DNA from: Rhizobacter sp. SG703
GTDB taxonomy: Bacteria; Pseudomonadota; Gammaproteobacteria; Burkholderiales; Burkholderiaceae_C
Assembly: GCF_012275445.1 (NCBI RefSeq)
Contig: NZ_JAAZQK010000002.1
Location: forward strand, 549,913-613,912
Reading direction: 5' to 3'
Length of the DNA stretch: 64,000 nt
Shown here: piece after piece, positions 49,818 through 61,865 of the stretch
How the letters are laid out: each line of letters begins with the position of its first letter
How positions within the stretch are numbered: the stretch's first letter is position 1
The notes under the pieces: generated by a model
Database searches by the model: none
What the model was told of the DNA's origin: nothing
Seen by the model: the letters and a program-made list of their open reading frames with translations, nothing else
Position numbers and translations under genes: made by a program

Positions 49818-50567
49818 TCAGCTGGCTTCGGCGGCCCACTGCACCGCGTCGGCGCCGGCCGGAATGCGCATCGGCGCGAACGGATCGGTCGCCGCACGCC
49901 ACACCGCCTCGGCCACGTCCGCCGAACGCGTTCCCGGACCCGTCGACGCCTGCATGCGGGCGATCGCCTGCCGCATGAACTCGCCGTAGACCTCGTCGTC
50001 GAGGCCGCGCAGGTGGGCCCGGGCGGTGTCGCGAAAGCGCGTCTCGCCGGACGATCCGGGCAGCACGATGCGCACGCGCACGCCGAACGGCTCGACCTCG
50101 CTCGCGAGCGATTCGGTCAGCGCGTTCACCGCCGCCTTCGCCGCGCGGTAGAGGCCCACCAGCGGCAGCGGCTTCAGCGTCGCGCTCGACGTCACGTTCA
50201 CGATGACGCCGGACCGGCGCTCGCGCATCTGCGGCAACACCGCCTGCGTGACCGCGACCGTGCCGAAGGTGTTGGTCTCGAACAGCTCGCGCACCGTCTC
50301 CATGCGGGTGAGCTCGAACGGCGCCGGCGCGCCGAAGCCGGCGTTGTTGACCAGCACGTCGATCGGGCCCGCGGCATCCACTGCGCGGCGGATGCTCTGC
50401 GCGTTGGTGACGTCGAGCTGCAGCACGCGCAGGCGGGCGGACGGCGGCAGCAGGTCCTCGCGCGGCGTGCGCATCGTGGCGATCACCCGCCAGTCGCGCT
50501 CGAGGAAATGGCGTGCGGTCTCGAGGCCGAAGCCGGAGGAGCAGCCGGTGATCAGGACGGTCTTCAT
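49818..50567 (-). CDS. Short-chain dehydrogenase/reductase (SDR)
   Basis: NAD(P)-dependent oxidoreductase of 249 aa. It has TGCSSGFGLETARHF near the N-terminus, NNAGFG around residue 80 and catalytic VTSSATLK with YRAAK (Tyr and Lys near residues 147-151). The pattern is that of classical SDRs acting on small hydroxyl compounds. It diverges from the AraC-type regulator with 100 bp between starts, an arrangement suggesting that regulator controls it. Confidence 0.9.
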   Translation of the reverse strand: MKTVLITGCSSGFGLETARHFLERDWRVIATMRTPREDLLPPSARLRVLQLDVTNAQSIRRAVDAAGPIDVLVNNAGFGAPAPFELTRMETVRELFETNTFGTVAVTQAVLPQMRERRSGVIVNVTSSATLKPLPLVGLYRAAKAAVNALTESLASEVEPFGVRVRIVLPGSSGETRFRDTARAHLRGLDDEVYGEFMRQAIARMQASTGPGTRSADVAEAVWRAATDPFAPMRIPAGADAVQWAAEAS

Positions 50568-50667
50568 TGGAGGTCTTTCAACGTGGATGGCGATGACCGC
50601 ACGATAGGCCGCCGGAACCGTACTCGCTACACTCCGAAGTCCATGAATCATTTGCGAGAGTCCGGCC

Positions 50668-51585
50668 GTGGTGGATCCGCTCGCCGAGGTGGTCACGCTG
50701 CTGCAGCCGACGGCCCGGTTCTCCAAGAACATCGTCGGTGCGGGCGCGTGGCAGATTCGCCGCTCGGACGCCGGGCAGCCGTTCTACTGCGCCGTCCTCG
50801 AAGGCGGTTGCCGCCTGACGCTCGACGGGCACGCGCCGATCGTGCTGCAGGCCGGCGACTTCCTGCTCGTTCCCGCCGTCTTCGGGGTCGCCATGTCCAG
50901 CCTCGAATTGCCTGCCGGCGCGGCCGACTCGATGCCGGTCGCCCTGGGACCGGGCAGGTTCCGGATCGGCGCGCAGGAGGGCCCGACGGACCTGCGCATC
51001 CTGGCCGGCCATTGCAGCTTCGGCTCGCCGGATGCGGCACTGCTGGTCTCGCTGCTGCCGCAAGTCGTTCACGTGCGCGGCGAGCCGCGGCTCGCGACGC
51101 TCGTGCAGTGGGTGGGCCAGGAATCGATCGAGCAGCGGCCCGCGCGCGAGCTGGTGCTCGCGCGTCTGCTGGAGGTGTTGCTGATCGAGGCGCTGCGGTC
51201 GACGACCGGCACGGCCGCCTCGCCCGGCCTGGCACGCGGGCTTGCCGATGCGCGCCTGGCGGTGGCGATCCGCGCGATGCACGAGCAGCCGACGCGGGCG
51301 TGGACGGTCGCGCAGCTGGCCCGGGAAGCCGCGCTCTCGCGCTCGACGTTCTTCGAACGCTTCCAGCGCGCGGTCGGCCTGGCCCCGATGGCGTACCTGC
51401 TCGCGTGGCGCATGGCGCTCGCGAAGGACCTGCTGCGCCGCGACGACGGCAGCATCGCCGACATCGCCGAGCGCGTCGGCTACAGCTCGGCGAGCACGTT
51501 CAGCGTCGCCTTCACCCGCCACGTCGGACGGCCGCCGACGCACTATGCGCGCGAGCAAGCGGGCTTTCAGCGCGTCGGCGCGTGA
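50668..51585 (+). CDS. AraC-family transcriptional regulator
   Basis: Regulator of 305 aa with an N-terminal cupin domain (DGHAPIVLQAGDFLLVPA near residue 60) and a C-terminal double HTH (AREAALSRSTFFERFQRAVG, IAERVGYSSASTFSVAFTRH). This matches the cupin_6 AraC group often paired with a divergent SDR. The GTG start is taken because no in-frame ATG occurs upstream before the SDR start. It likely represses or activates the SDR gene. Confidence 0.9.
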   Translation: MVDPLAEVVTLLQPTARFSKNIVGAGAWQIRRSDAGQPFYCAVLEGGCRLTLDGHAPIVLQAGDFLLVPAVFGVAMSSLELPAGAADSMPVALGPGRFRIGAQEGPTDLRILAGHCSFGSPDAALLVSLLPQVVHVRGEPRLATLVQWVGQESIEQRPARELVLARLLEVLLIEALRSTTGTAASPGLARGLADARLAVAIRAMHEQPTRAWTVAQLAREAALSRSTFFERFQRAVGLAPMAYLLAWRMALAKDLLRRDDGSIADIAERVGYSSASTFSVAFTRHVGRPPTHYAREQAGFQRVGA

Positions 51586-51696
51586 AACGGGGTCCACGAG
51601 GCGCTTGCCGACGGAAAATGCCACCAGAACGATCGGCAACGATCGCCCCGACACCCTCCGACGCGGCCCGCCGCGAGACACAGAAAGCAGCACGCC

Positions 51697-52605
51697 ATGG
51701 CCATCCAGTGGTTCCCAGGCCACATGCACACGACCCGCAAGGCCATCGCCGATCGCCTGCCGGAGATCGACGTGGTGATCGAGTTGCTCGACGCGCGGCT
51801 GCCGGGCTCGAGCACCAATCCGTTGCTGGCCCTGCTGACGGCAGGCAAGCCAGCGCTGAAGGTATTGAACAAGCAGGACCTGGCCGACCCGGAGATCACC
51901 GCGTTGTGGCTGGCGCATTACCAGGCCCTGCCAGGCACCCGATCGCTCGCGCTGGACGCCGGCGCCAGCGCGCCGGCACGCGCGCTGATCGCGGCGTGCC
52001 GGGAACTGGCACCGCACCGCGGCGGCATGGTCAAGCCGGTGCGGGCGTTGATCTGCGGCATTCCCAACGTGGGCAAGTCGACGCTGGTGAACACGCTGAA
52101 CGGCCAGCGAACCGCCAAGACAGGCGATGAACCGGGCATCACCAAGCTGGAGCAGAGGATCCTGCTGGCCGACGACTTCCACCTGTTCGACACACCGGGC
52201 ATGCTGTGGCCGCGAATCCTCATCGAGCAGGGCGGGTACAACCTGGCGGCCAGCGGCGGCATCGGCCGCAATGCCTACGACGAGGAAGAGGTGTCGATGG
52301 CGCTGCTGGCCCGCGTGCGCCATCGCTACGCGGACCGGCTGGTGGCGCGCTACAAGCTGGCCGACATCTCGGCGATGACCGACGAGGACTTGCTGGCCGA
52401 GGTGGGCCGCAAGCGCGGCGGCCTGCTGCCCGGCGGCCGCGTGAACATGCAGAAAGCTGCCGAGGTGACGTTGAACGATTTCCGCAGCGGTGCCTGGGGC
52501 CGCGTCACGCTCGAGACGCCCGATGAGTTCGCGCACTGGCAGGCGGCCGGCCTGGCGGCCGAAGAGGCGCGGAAGGCGAAGAAGGAAGCACGCGCGAAGG
52601 CGTGA
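51697..52605 (+). CDS. rbgA: Ribosome biogenesis GTPase RbgA/YlqF
   Basis: Circularly permuted GTPase of 302 aa for late 50S assembly. The permuted order is visible: G4 NKQD at residues 58-61, then G1 GIPNVGKST near residue 121 and G3 DTPGMLWP near residue 167. The start MAIQWFPGHMHTTRKAI is typical of the family. Monocistronic; it converges on the kinase genes with 55 bp between stops. Confidence 0.94.
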   Translation: MAIQWFPGHMHTTRKAIADRLPEIDVVIELLDARLPGSSTNPLLALLTAGKPALKVLNKQDLADPEITALWLAHYQALPGTRSLALDAGASAPARALIAACRELAPHRGGMVKPVRALICGIPNVGKSTLVNTLNGQRTAKTGDEPGITKLEQRILLADDFHLFDTPGMLWPRILIEQGGYNLAASGGIGRNAYDEEEVSMALLARVRHRYADRLVARYKLADISAMTDEDLLAEVGRKRGGLLPGGRVNMQKAAEVTLNDFRSGAWGRVTLETPDEFAHWQAAGLAAEEARKAKKEARAKA

Positions 52606-52660
52606 CGGCACGTCGTTTCGATGGACGGCCGGGGTTCGTCGGCCTGCCGCGAAGCGGCCG

Positions 52661-54066
<1,406 letters not shown>

Positions 54067-54070
<4 letters not shown>

Positions 54071-55359
54071 CGCGCGTCCTCCTGCGCGCCGAGCGGGATC
54101 TCCAGCACGAAGGTGGCGCCGCAGCCGGCGCCCTGGCTGTGCGCGCTCAGCGTGCCACCCATCTCCTGGGCCGCCATGGCGCAGCTGTGCAGCCCGAAGC
54201 CGTGGCCGTTGCTGCGCGTGGTGAAGCCGTGGGCGAAGACGCGGACCAGGTTCTCCGACACGATGCCTTCGCCGTTGTCGGCCACCGTGATGCGCAAGAC
54301 ACGTCCGTCCGGCGCCGTCAGCAGCGCCGCGCCCAGCGTGATGCACGGGCTCCGGCCGGCCGGTGCGCCGCTCATCGCCTGCTTCGCATTGCTGATCAGG
54401 TTCACCAGGATCTGCAGCAGGCGGTGCCGGTCCAGCGGGAGCTCGGGCAGCTCGGGAATCTGCTTCACGACCTCGACCTTGTGGCGCGTCAGCGCGCCCG
54501 CGTTCATGCGCAGCGCGTCGTCCAGCAGTTCGTCGAACTTCAGGAACTCGACGACGCGCGAGGCGCCGGCATACGACTGCTGCGTCGCGACGACCTCCTT
54601 GATGTGGTCGACGCTCTTGGCCAGCAACGCGAGTTCTTCGGCGATGGCGGCCTGCTCCGCCAGCAGCACCTGCGCCAGGTCGCGCAGGTAGCCCGGCAGC
54701 AGCTTGCCGCGGGTGTCCTGCGTGAGGAAGGCGCCCAGGTCGCCGGCATGCTCGTCCATCAGGCCGACCGCGCGCTCCAGGCCCTTGAGCTTGGAGGCGC
54801 GCAGCCGGTCGCCGATCAGGCCGGCGGAGATGTTGACGCTGTTGAGCACGTTGCCGACGTTGTGCAGCACGTTGGTGGCAATCTCGGCCATGCCGGCCAG
54901 CCGCGACGCTTCGAGCAGTTGCCGATGCACCTCGCCGATCCGGCGCTCGGCCTCCTTCAGGTCGGAGATGTCCTTGGTGATGCCGAAGGTGCCGATGATC
55001 TCGCCGTCGCGGTTGCGCAGCGGCATCTTCGTGGTCAGGGCCCAGGTGTCGGGCCGCCCGTCCATCCAGGTCTCGCGCTCGACCTTGCCGACCATCGGCA
55101 GGCCGGTGCGGATGATTTCCTGCTCGTCCTCGAAAGCCGGCAGGGCGTGCGCCTCGGAGAACACGTCGAAATCCGACTTGCCGATCAACCCGTCCGGCGT
55201 CGTCATCCCGAACTGGAGGGCCTGGGCCGCACTCGACTTGATGAAGCGCGACTGCCTGTCCTTGAAATAGATGTGGTCCGGCGAGTTGTCCAACAGCGCC
55301 CGCAACAGATCGCGATCGTCGACATCCACCGGGGGATTGGAACGGATGACGCAAGACAT
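54067..55359 (-). CDS. PAS-domain histidine kinase with LHNVGN-type His box
   Basis: Cytoplasmic kinase of 430 aa. A PAS domain covers about 12-135 (LLDNSPDHIYFKDRQSRF; GTFGITKDISDLKEAE). The His box is unusual: H166 lies in ATNVLHNVGNVLNSV instead of AHEINNP. The ATPase domain has LVNLISNAKQAM, DNGEGI and GHGFGLHSCAMAA. This LHNVGN subclass is known in proteobacteria but little studied. First gene of a coupled pair with the receiver-kinase. Confidence 0.9.
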
Positions 55360-55532
55360 GGAGTGCTCCCTGGCACTGCGAGTGCCTTCTGTGGCCGCCA
55401 TGATCTGCCGGACGCGGCCCCGCCGGTCGCCCGAAGAGCGCGGCAAAGCCGGATCAATTCCGTCCTTGAGGACCCGGCCGGAGGCGCCCGGGCGGTGTTC
55501 CAGGACGCACCGCGACGAACCGCGACGAACCG

Positions 55533-56234
55533 CTATTTGCCCGCGAGGTTCGCGACGTAGTAGGCGAGCAGGTCCAGGTCCTGCACCGGCACCTGGCTCA
55601 GCGCCTCGGTCATCGCCCGCGTGTAGCCCGGTCGCTCGCCCGACTTGAAGCCCTGCAGCGTCGCGAGCACGTAGTCCTCCTTCTGGCCGCCGATGCGCGG
55701 CACCCCCTGGCCGCCGGCCAGGTCGTCGCCATGGCAGAACAGGCACTTGTGCTGCTGCGCGAGCGCCTGCCCCTGGCCCATGCGCGCCGCATCGGGCGGT
55801 GCGCCGGGCGCCGGCGCGGGCACCGGCGGCAGCGTGCCGATGAAGTCGGAGAAGCCCCGCAGGTCGGCGTCCTTCATCGGCTTGGCCAGCGCGATCATCG
55901 CGTCGTTGCGGCGACGGCCCTCGCGGAACAGGAACAGCTGCGTGACCGTGTAGAGCGACTGCTGGCCTGCCAGCACCGGCACGCCCGCCACGTCGCTGCG
56001 GCCGTTGGCGCCGTGGCAGGCGGCGCACACGGTGCGGAAGCGCTCGGAATAGTCGGCCGCCACGGATGACGCGGCCGAGGCGGCGGGCGAGGCGGCAGTC
56101 GCGCGGGCGGCGGGCTTCCTGGCCTGTGTCTTCGACTGCACCTGCGCCTGCACAGGCGAGGCGGCGATCGCGAGCGACGCCAGCACCGCCAGCACCGCGT
56201 GGCGGCGCCAGGCCGCCACCTCACTTGCCGCCAT
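55533..56234 (-). CDS. Dihaem cytochrome c
   Basis: Exported electron carrier of 233 aa with a signal peptide (ending SPVQA, residue 30). It has two haem-attachment sites, CAACH at 70-74 and CLFCH at 164-168, each within a class I cytochrome c domain; the domains are joined by a Pro-Ala linker. It starts 14 nt inside the end of the PQQ dehydrogenase gene and probably accepts its electrons in the periplasm. Confidence 0.9.
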   Translation of the reverse strand: MAASEVAAWRRHAVLAVLASLAIAASPVQAQVQSKTQARKPAARATAASPAASAASSVAADYSERFRTVCAACHGANGRSDVAGVPVLAGQQSLYTVTQLFLFREGRRRNDAMIALAKPMKDADLRGFSDFIGTLPPVPAPAPGAPPDAARMGQGQALAQQHKCLFCHGDDLAGGQGVPRIGGQKEDYVLATLQGFKSGERPGYTRAMTEALSQVPVQDLDLLAYYVANLAGK

Positions 56235-57426
56235 AGCTGATGCGGTAGATCGCACCGGCGTGGTCGTCGCTGACGAGCAGCGAGCCGTCCTTCATCACGA
56301 GGAAGTCCACCGGCCGGCCGAGGTAGGTGTTGTTCTCGACGAAGCCGGTCATGAACGGTTCGACCTTGGCGCCGCCCTTTCCGTCCGGCCTCGCGACGTA
56401 GACGCCGTTGTACTTCCTGGTGCGGTTCCACGGGCCGTGGATCGCGATGAACATCGCCCCCTGGTACTTCGGCGGAAACATCTTGCCGGTGTAGAACTTC
56501 AGGCCGAGCGAACCGGCGTGCGGGCCGAGCAACGCGGCGGGCTTGACGAAGTCGTCGCACGACTTGCCCCATCCGAATTCGGGGTCGGGGATGTTGCCCT
56601 GGTGGCAATACGGGTAGCCGAAGTGCTGCTTGCCGGGTTGCGTGACGTGGTTCAGCTCGTCGTTCGGAATCTCCTCGCTGAGCCAGTCGCGGCCGTTGTC
56701 GGTGAACCAGAGGTCGCCGGTCTTCGGGTCGAAGTCGAAGCCGACCGTGTTGCGCACGCCCGAGGCCACCGTCTCGATGTCCGAGCCGTCGAGTTTCATG
56801 CTGTAGATCTTCGCGTACTCGCCGGGGTCGCAGATGTTGCAGGGCGCGCCGATGTTGTAGAAGAGCCTGTCGTTGTGGACGCGCAGGAACTTCCAGCTGT
56901 GGTCGCTGCCGCCCGGCAGCTTGTCGTTCAGCACCGCGGTCGGTTCGCCGAGGTTGTCGAGCTTGTCCTCGACGTCGTCGTAGCGGACGATCTTCTTGTG
57001 GGTCGCGAAGAACAGCGAGCCCTTGTAGAACTCGATGCCGGTCGCCTGCTCGGTCTTGTCGATGATGACCTTCGGCTCGCGCTTGCCGTCGACCGCCTTC
57101 TCGGGCAGCGCGTAGACCTTGTTGCCGACGAACAGCGTGCTGACGAAGATGTTGCCCTTGGCGCCCTGGCGCATCTCGCGCGCGTCGAGCACGCCCGAAG
57201 CCCAGGTCTCGACCTTGAAGCCGGGCGGCAGCTTGAGCTTCCTGATCGGCAGCTGGTCGGCTGCGGTGGGGATCGGATAGGCCGGCACCGGCGCCATCTT
57301 CATCGCGGTGTCGGTCTTGGGCCGGCCCTTGGCCCAGCCCGGTTCGGCTTCCTGGCCGCTGGCCGCGGCGGCCGCGGCCAGCAGCGGCAGCGCGGCGATG
57401 AATGAACGCAATCGAATCTGATGCAT
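56221..57426 (-). CDS. PQQ-dependent sugar dehydrogenase (sorbosone/soluble glucose dehydrogenase type)
   Basis: Periplasmic oxidoreductase of 401 aa with a signal peptide (ending AAAAAASG, near residue 24). The beta-propeller has [20 protein letters not shown], a typical blade of this family, [11 protein letters not shown] and [17 protein letters not shown] at the C-terminus. Extra cysteines in [10 protein letters not shown] may form a disulfide. Substrate (a sugar or aldose) is inferred from the family. Coupled to the dihaem cytochrome c gene downstream. Confidence 0.85.
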   Translation of the reverse strand: MHQIRLRSFIAALPLLAAAAAASGQEAEPGWAKGRPKTDTAMKMAPVPAYPIPTAADQLPIRKLKLPPGFKVETWASGVLDAREMRQGAKGNIFVSTLFVGNKVYALPEKAVDGKREPKVIIDKTEQATGIEFYKGSLFFATHKKIVRYDDVEDKLDNLGEPTAVLNDKLPGGSDHSWKFLRVHNDRLFYNIGAPCNICDPGEYAKIYSMKLDGSDIETVASGVRNTVGFDFDPKTGDLWFTDNGRDWLSEEIPNDELNHVTQPGKQHFGYPYCHQGNIPDPEFGWGKSCDDFVKPAALLGPHAGSLGLKFYTGKMFPPKYQGAMFIAIHGPWNRTRKYNGVYVARPDGKGGAKVEPFMTGFVENNTYLGRPVDFLVMKDGSLLVSDDHAGAIYRISYGGK

Positions 57427-57735
57427 GTCTCACCCTTCATGTGGTTGTTGGGGGAAGTCACCCGAGTGGCGAAGCACCTGGGCCTCGCGGGCCCGGGACG
57501 ACGCCTGGAGTTCGATGCAGCGATCGGTGTCGCGACCGGGCATCTTGAGTCATGGCAGCGGCCTTGTCCACAGGCCGCCATTGAGGATTGCTGCACGGTC
57601 GGGGCCGCCCGCATCCGACTGGTCGCTCAAGAAGACGGCTTCGCCTCCGAAGAGAAGCGCATTCGCGCTTTCCGGCGGCCCCGAGGCTGTCCTGCGCTTC
57701 ACCGAGCGAGGAAATCCTTGAACACTGTTGCCAAC
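57427..57735. other. 309-bp intergenic region between PQQ dehydrogenase and chemoreceptor
   Basis: Divergent promoter region. I see no convincing gene, riboswitch or sigma-28 promoter in it. GAGGAAA lies about 25 nt before the chemoreceptor ATG, rather far for a ribosome site. Upstream in-frame starts would add an unlikely leader to the chemoreceptor. Confidence 0.5.
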
Positions 57736-59286
57736 ATGAAGATCGGTACGCGCCTGACGGCCGCCTTCGCGATCGTGATCGGCCTGTTGATCGCCGTGGC
57801 CGCCGTCGGCTACACGAAGATCGATGCGGTCCATGCCAGTACCGAGACGATCCTTCACGACCGCTACGCCAAGGTCGCGCTGGCCCAGACGGTCGAGAAC
57901 GAGGTCAACAAGCAGCTGCGGGCCATCCGCACGGCCATCATCGCCACGGACGCCGGCGTCGCGCAGTCCGAGCTGCGCAAGATCGAGGATTCCGTGCCGG
58001 TGGTCGCCGCGGCGATCGAGCGCCTCTCGGCCACCGTGCACACCCAGACAGGCAGCGCGGCGCTGCGCGACGTGATCGACAACCGCGCGAAGTTCAAGCA
58101 GCGCGAGGTAGAGCTCGTCGAGCTGATCAAGGCGGGCAAGAGCGAAGAGGCACGCAGCCTGCTGGTCGCGGCCATCCTGCCGCTGCAGACTGCGTACCTG
58201 GCGTCGATCGAGGCCTTCACGAAGACGCAGGTCGACGGCATGGAGCAGTTCGGCGCAGAGGCGTCCGAAGTGGCGAGCACGGCGCGCATCCTCACCGTGG
58301 GCCTGTCCGGGCTCGCGGTCCTCGTGGCGGTCGGCGTTGCGGTCCTGCTGACCCGTTCGATCACGGTCCCGATCGCGACCGCCGTCAAGATCGCCCAGAC
58401 CGTCGCGGCCGGCGACCTGACCTCGGTCATCGAGGTGACGAGCACCGACGAGACCGGCCAGCTGCTGACCGCGCTGAAATCCATGAACCAGAGCCTGGTG
58501 CGCATCGTCGACCAGGTGCGGCAGAGCAGCGACTCGATCGCCACCGGGACCGGCCAGATTGCCACCGGCAACGCCGACCTCTCGCAGCGCACCGAGGAGC
58601 AGGCTGCCAACCTGGAGCAGACGGCCTCGTCCATGGAGGAGATCACTGCCACGGTGAAGAACAGCGCTGGGGCGGCACGCGCCGCCACCGAGCTGGTCGC
58701 ATCTGCCACCTCGGTGGCAACCAAGGGCGGCACGGTGGTCGCGCAGGTCGTGTCGACGATGGACGACATCGCGGCCAGCTCGCGCAAGATCGCCGACATC
58801 ACCGGCGTGATCGACGGCATCGCATTCCAGACCAACATCCTGGCGCTCAACGCGGCGGTCGAAGCGGCGCGCGCCGGTGAACAGGGCCGCGGTTTCGCCG
58901 TCGTCGCCGGCGAGGTCCGCTCGCTGGCCCAGCGCGCGGCGACCGCGGCGAAGGAGATCAAGGCCTTGATCGGCGAAAGCGTCGGGCGCGTCGAAGCCGG
59001 CTCGCAGCTGGTGGGCAACGCCGGCACGACCATGCAGGACATCGTCTCGCACGTGCAGCGGGTGAGCCAGCTCATCCACGAGATCGGCAACGCCTCCGAA
59101 GAGCAATCCCTCGGCATCAGCCAGGTGAGCGATGCGGTCAGCCAGCTCGACCAGGTGACGCAGCAGAACGCGGCGCTGGTGGAGCAGTCGGCGGCGGCCG
59201 CGGAAAGCCTGCGGACGCAGGCCAGGCGCCTGACGGAAGTCGTCGGCGAATTCCGCCTGGACATGACGGCGGTTGCCGCCGCCTGA
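57736..59286 (+). CDS. Methyl-accepting chemotaxis protein
   Basis: Chemoreceptor of 516 aa. It has an N-terminal membrane helix (about 8-30), a four-helix-bundle periplasmic sensor (about 35-185) and a second helix (about 190-212). A HAMP domain and the signalling coiled coil follow. The hairpin tip is [20 protein letters not shown] with [19 protein letters not shown], the strongly conserved family core. It lacks the NWETF-type CheR-binding tail. It shapes the activity of CheA by ligand binding; the ligand is unknown. Confidence 0.93.
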   Translation: MKIGTRLTAAFAIVIGLLIAVAAVGYTKIDAVHASTETILHDRYAKVALAQTVENEVNKQLRAIRTAIIATDAGVAQSELRKIEDSVPVVAAAIERLSATVHTQTGSAALRDVIDNRAKFKQREVELVELIKAGKSEEARSLLVAAILPLQTAYLASIEAFTKTQVDGMEQFGAEASEVASTARILTVGLSGLAVLVAVGVAVLLTRSITVPIATAVKIAQTVAAGDLTSVIEVTSTDETGQLLTALKSMNQSLVRIVDQVRQSSDSIATGTGQIATGNADLSQRTEEQAANLEQTASSMEEITATVKNSAGAARAATELVASATSVATKGGTVVAQVVSTMDDIAASSRKIADITGVIDGIAFQTNILALNAAVEAARAGEQGRGFAVVAGEVRSLAQRAATAAKEIKALIGESVGRVEAGSQLVGNAGTTMQDIVSHVQRVSQLIHEIGNASEEQSLGISQVSDAVSQLDQVTQQNAALVEQSAAAAESLRTQARRLTEVVGEFRLDMTAVAAA

Positions 59287-59474
59287 AGCCCGCGCGCCGG
59301 ACAGCGAGAAAAAGCGCCGCTTTAGCGCGGTTCCTCTGCGGGTCATGTGTCCAGTCCCAGGGACATAGTGCCGATATGCCGGGACGTCGTGGCCTTGCCT
59401 CGCCGGTCACGCTGCATGCGGTACGGGATCGTGTGCGGCGGCCTCCCACCAGGGCCCCGACCATCACGAACCGC

Positions 59475-60953
59475 ATGAACATCCGCACCTGCTCCCTGTC
59501 CGCCCTCGTCCTGCAGCTCGGGCTGCTGTGCGCCTGCTCGACCCCGCCCGCCCGCCTGGAGCCGCTGGACCTCGCCCAGACCACGGGCGCCGACCGCCTG
59601 GCCATCCGACAGGATGTCGAGCCGCTCGGTCCGCGCCTGGGACTCGACGAGGCCATCGCCCGCGCCCTCAAGTACAACCTGGACCGCCGCGCCCGCCAGT
59701 TCGAGGAAGCCCTCGCGCTGCGCCAGTTCGAGGAGGCCGGCCACGACCGCCTGCCCAAGCTCGTGGCCGCCGCCGGCTACACCTCGCGCGACAAGGACCG
59801 CGTCGCCAACAGCACCGATTCGGTGACCGGCGCGCCGTCGCTGGCCAACCCGTCGATCTCGCAGGACCGCAGCCACACGCTCAGTTCGCTCACGCTGAGC
59901 TGGAGCCTGCTCGACTACGGCCTCGCCTCCTACAACGCACGCCAGGCCGGCGACCGCCTGCTGGCCGCCACCGAGCGCCGCCGCAAGGCCACCCACCTGC
60001 TGGTCCAGGACGTACGCGCCGCCTACTGGCGCGCCGCCAGCGCGCAGAAGCTGCGCCAGGATGTGCGGGACGCCCTGAAGCTCGCCGACGACGCGATGTC
60101 CGACTCGCGCGCCGCCGAGCAGGAGAAGCTCCGCTCGCCGCTCGACACCCTGCGCTACCAGCGCCAGCTGACCGAGAACATGCGCCTGCTCGAATACATC
60201 GAGCAGGACCTGGCCACCGCCCGCTTCGAGCTGGCCGCCCTGATCAACGCGCCGGTCGACCGGGAGGTCGAGCTTGTCGCTGACGAGATGCCCTCCGCCA
60301 GGGACCCGCTGGCCGTGCCGGGCGAAGACATGGAAGACCAGGCGCTGTCGCAGAACGCCGACCTGCGCGAGCAGCTCTACCAGCGCCGCGTCGCGGCCAT
60401 CGAGGCGCGCAAGGTGCTGGTGCGCGCCTTCCCGAACCTCACGTTCTCGTACGGCCGGCTGCACGACACCGACAGCTACCTGCTGAATTCCGGCTGGTCG
60501 GAAGCCGGCGTCAACATCAGCACCAACCTCTTCAACCTGCTGGCGCTGCCGGCCCAGAAGCGCAGCGCCGAAGCCGCCGTCGCGCTGGCCGACCAGCGCC
60601 GCCTCGCGGCCCACGTCGCGGTGGTGACGCAGGTGCACGTGGCGCGTGCCCAGCTGGCCGGCGCACGCCGCCAGTTCGAGCGTGCCGACAGCCTGTGGCA
60701 GCTCGACGACCGCATCCTGTCGCAGACCCTGAAGCGCGAGGAAGCCCGCGCCGGCAGCAAGCTGGACCGCGTCGCCGCACAGACCACCGCGATCATCAGC
60801 CGCCTGCGTCGCTACCAGGCGCTGGCGCAGTGGCATGCGGCGGTCGGCCGCCTGCAGGCGACGATCGGCGTCGATGCGCTGCCCGACAGCAGCGACGACC
60901 TGAGCCTGGACGCGGTGCGCGTGCAGGTGCGGCAACGCCTGCTGGACAACTGA
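59475..60953 (+). CDS. TolC-family outer-membrane efflux/secretion lipoprotein
   Basis: Outer-membrane channel of 492 aa with a lipobox ending at C21 (GLLCACSTPP). Two internally related halves of long helices are visible (GLDEAIARALKYNLDRRARQ; TLRYQRQLTENMRLLEY; VDREVELVA), as expected for outer-membrane efflux proteins. It probably forms the exit duct for the adhesin encoded downstream. It lies 12 nt before the adaptor gene, giving an operon TolC-adaptor-adhesin. Confidence 0.88.
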   Translation: MNIRTCSLSALVLQLGLLCACSTPPARLEPLDLAQTTGADRLAIRQDVEPLGPRLGLDEAIARALKYNLDRRARQFEEALALRQFEEAGHDRLPKLVAAAGYTSRDKDRVANSTDSVTGAPSLANPSISQDRSHTLSSLTLSWSLLDYGLASYNARQAGDRLLAATERRRKATHLLVQDVRAAYWRAASAQKLRQDVRDALKLADDAMSDSRAAEQEKLRSPLDTLRYQRQLTENMRLLEYIEQDLATARFELAALINAPVDREVELVADEMPSARDPLAVPGEDMEDQALSQNADLREQLYQRRVAAIEARKVLVRAFPNLTFSYGRLHDTDSYLLNSGWSEAGVNISTNLFNLLALPAQKRSAEAAVALADQRRLAAHVAVVTQVHVARAQLAGARRQFERADSLWQLDDRILSQTLKREEARAGSKLDRVAAQTTAIISRLRRYQALAQWHAAVGRLQATIGVDALPDSSDDLSLDAVRVQVRQRLLDN

Positions 60954-60964
60954 GGAGAGGCCCG

Positions 60965-61813
60965 ATGAACGCCGACAGCCCGTTCCTGCGTGCCGCTACC
61001 GCCGGTATGGCCGCCCTGGCCGTGCTCGCCAGCCTGGCCGCATCGCTCGCCGCGGCCCAGCCTCCGCAACACCTCGCCGCCGCCGTGCCGCGGCCGGTGC
61101 CGGCCACCGCCCAGCCCGCTGCGCCGGACAGGCCCGCGGCGCTGGTCGATGCGCCCGAACTGCGCGCCCAGCTCACCCCGCGCCGCTACACCACGCTGGC
61201 GGCCGAGATCGGCGCGCGCGTGCAGCGCCTGACGGTGCGCGACGGCAGCAACATCCGCAGCGGCGAGCTGCTGGTCGAGTTCGACTGCAGCCTGCAGCAG
61301 GCCCAGCTGGAGCGCGCCCAGGCCACGCTGACCGCGGCCGAGAAGCAGCTCGCCATCCAGCGCCGCCTGGTCGAACTCAACGCGACCGGCCGCCAGGAGC
61401 AGGACCAGGCCGAGGCCGAACTCGGCAAGACGCGCGCCGAGATGAGCCAGATCCGCGTGCAGCTCGGCAAGTGCCGCGTGGTCGCTCCTTTCGGCGGCCG
61501 CGTGGCCGAGCAGAAGGTGCGCGAGCAGCAGTTCGTGCAGCCCGGTCAGCCGTTGCTGGAAGTGCTGGACGACAGCGTGCTCGAGGTGGAATTCATCATG
61601 CCGTCGCGCTGGATGTCGCAGGTCCGCGCGGGCAGCGCGGTGCGCATCGCGGTCGACGAGACCGGACGCGAATACCCGGCCAAGGTGCAGCGCCTGGGCG
61701 CGCGGGTCGATCCGGTGAGCCAGTCCGTCAAGGTGGTGGCGACGATCGACGGCCGGCCGCCCGAACTCGTGGCCGGCATGAGCGGCCGCGTGCTCGTGCA
61801 GCGCGCGCCCTAG
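60965..61813 (+). CDS. Periplasmic adaptor (HlyD/RND-type), small
   Basis: Adaptor of 282 aa. It has an N-terminal signal-like segment (about 8-31), a barrel-sandwich/lipoyl half (VQRLTVRDGSNIRSGELLVE), a short helical hairpin (about 110-165), the second lipoyl half (CRVVAPFGGRVAEQKVREQQ) and a beta-barrel. It is much smaller than typical type I secretion HlyD (about 430 aa). An inner-membrane ABC or RND partner was not found in this window; it may lie beyond the adhesin. Confidence 0.85.
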   Translation: MNADSPFLRAATAGMAALAVLASLAASLAAAQPPQHLAAAVPRPVPATAQPAAPDRPAALVDAPELRAQLTPRRYTTLAAEIGARVQRLTVRDGSNIRSGELLVEFDCSLQQAQLERAQATLTAAEKQLAIQRRLVELNATGRQEQDQAEAELGKTRAEMSQIRVQLGKCRVVAPFGGRVAEQKVREQQFVQPGQPLLEVLDDSVLEVEFIMPSRWMSQVRAGSAVRIAVDETGREYPAKVQRLGARVDPVSQSVKVVATIDGRPPELVAGMSGRVLVQRAP

Positions 61814-61865
61814 CCGACCAGCCTTCCCAGCCCCGCGTCATCACCCCGGCAACCGCGAGACCTCC

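Noticed and set aside
57427..57735. c-di-GMP riboswitch or sigma-28 promoter before the chemoreceptor
   Set aside because: Neither a GEMM core nor TAAA-N15-GCCGATAA was found.
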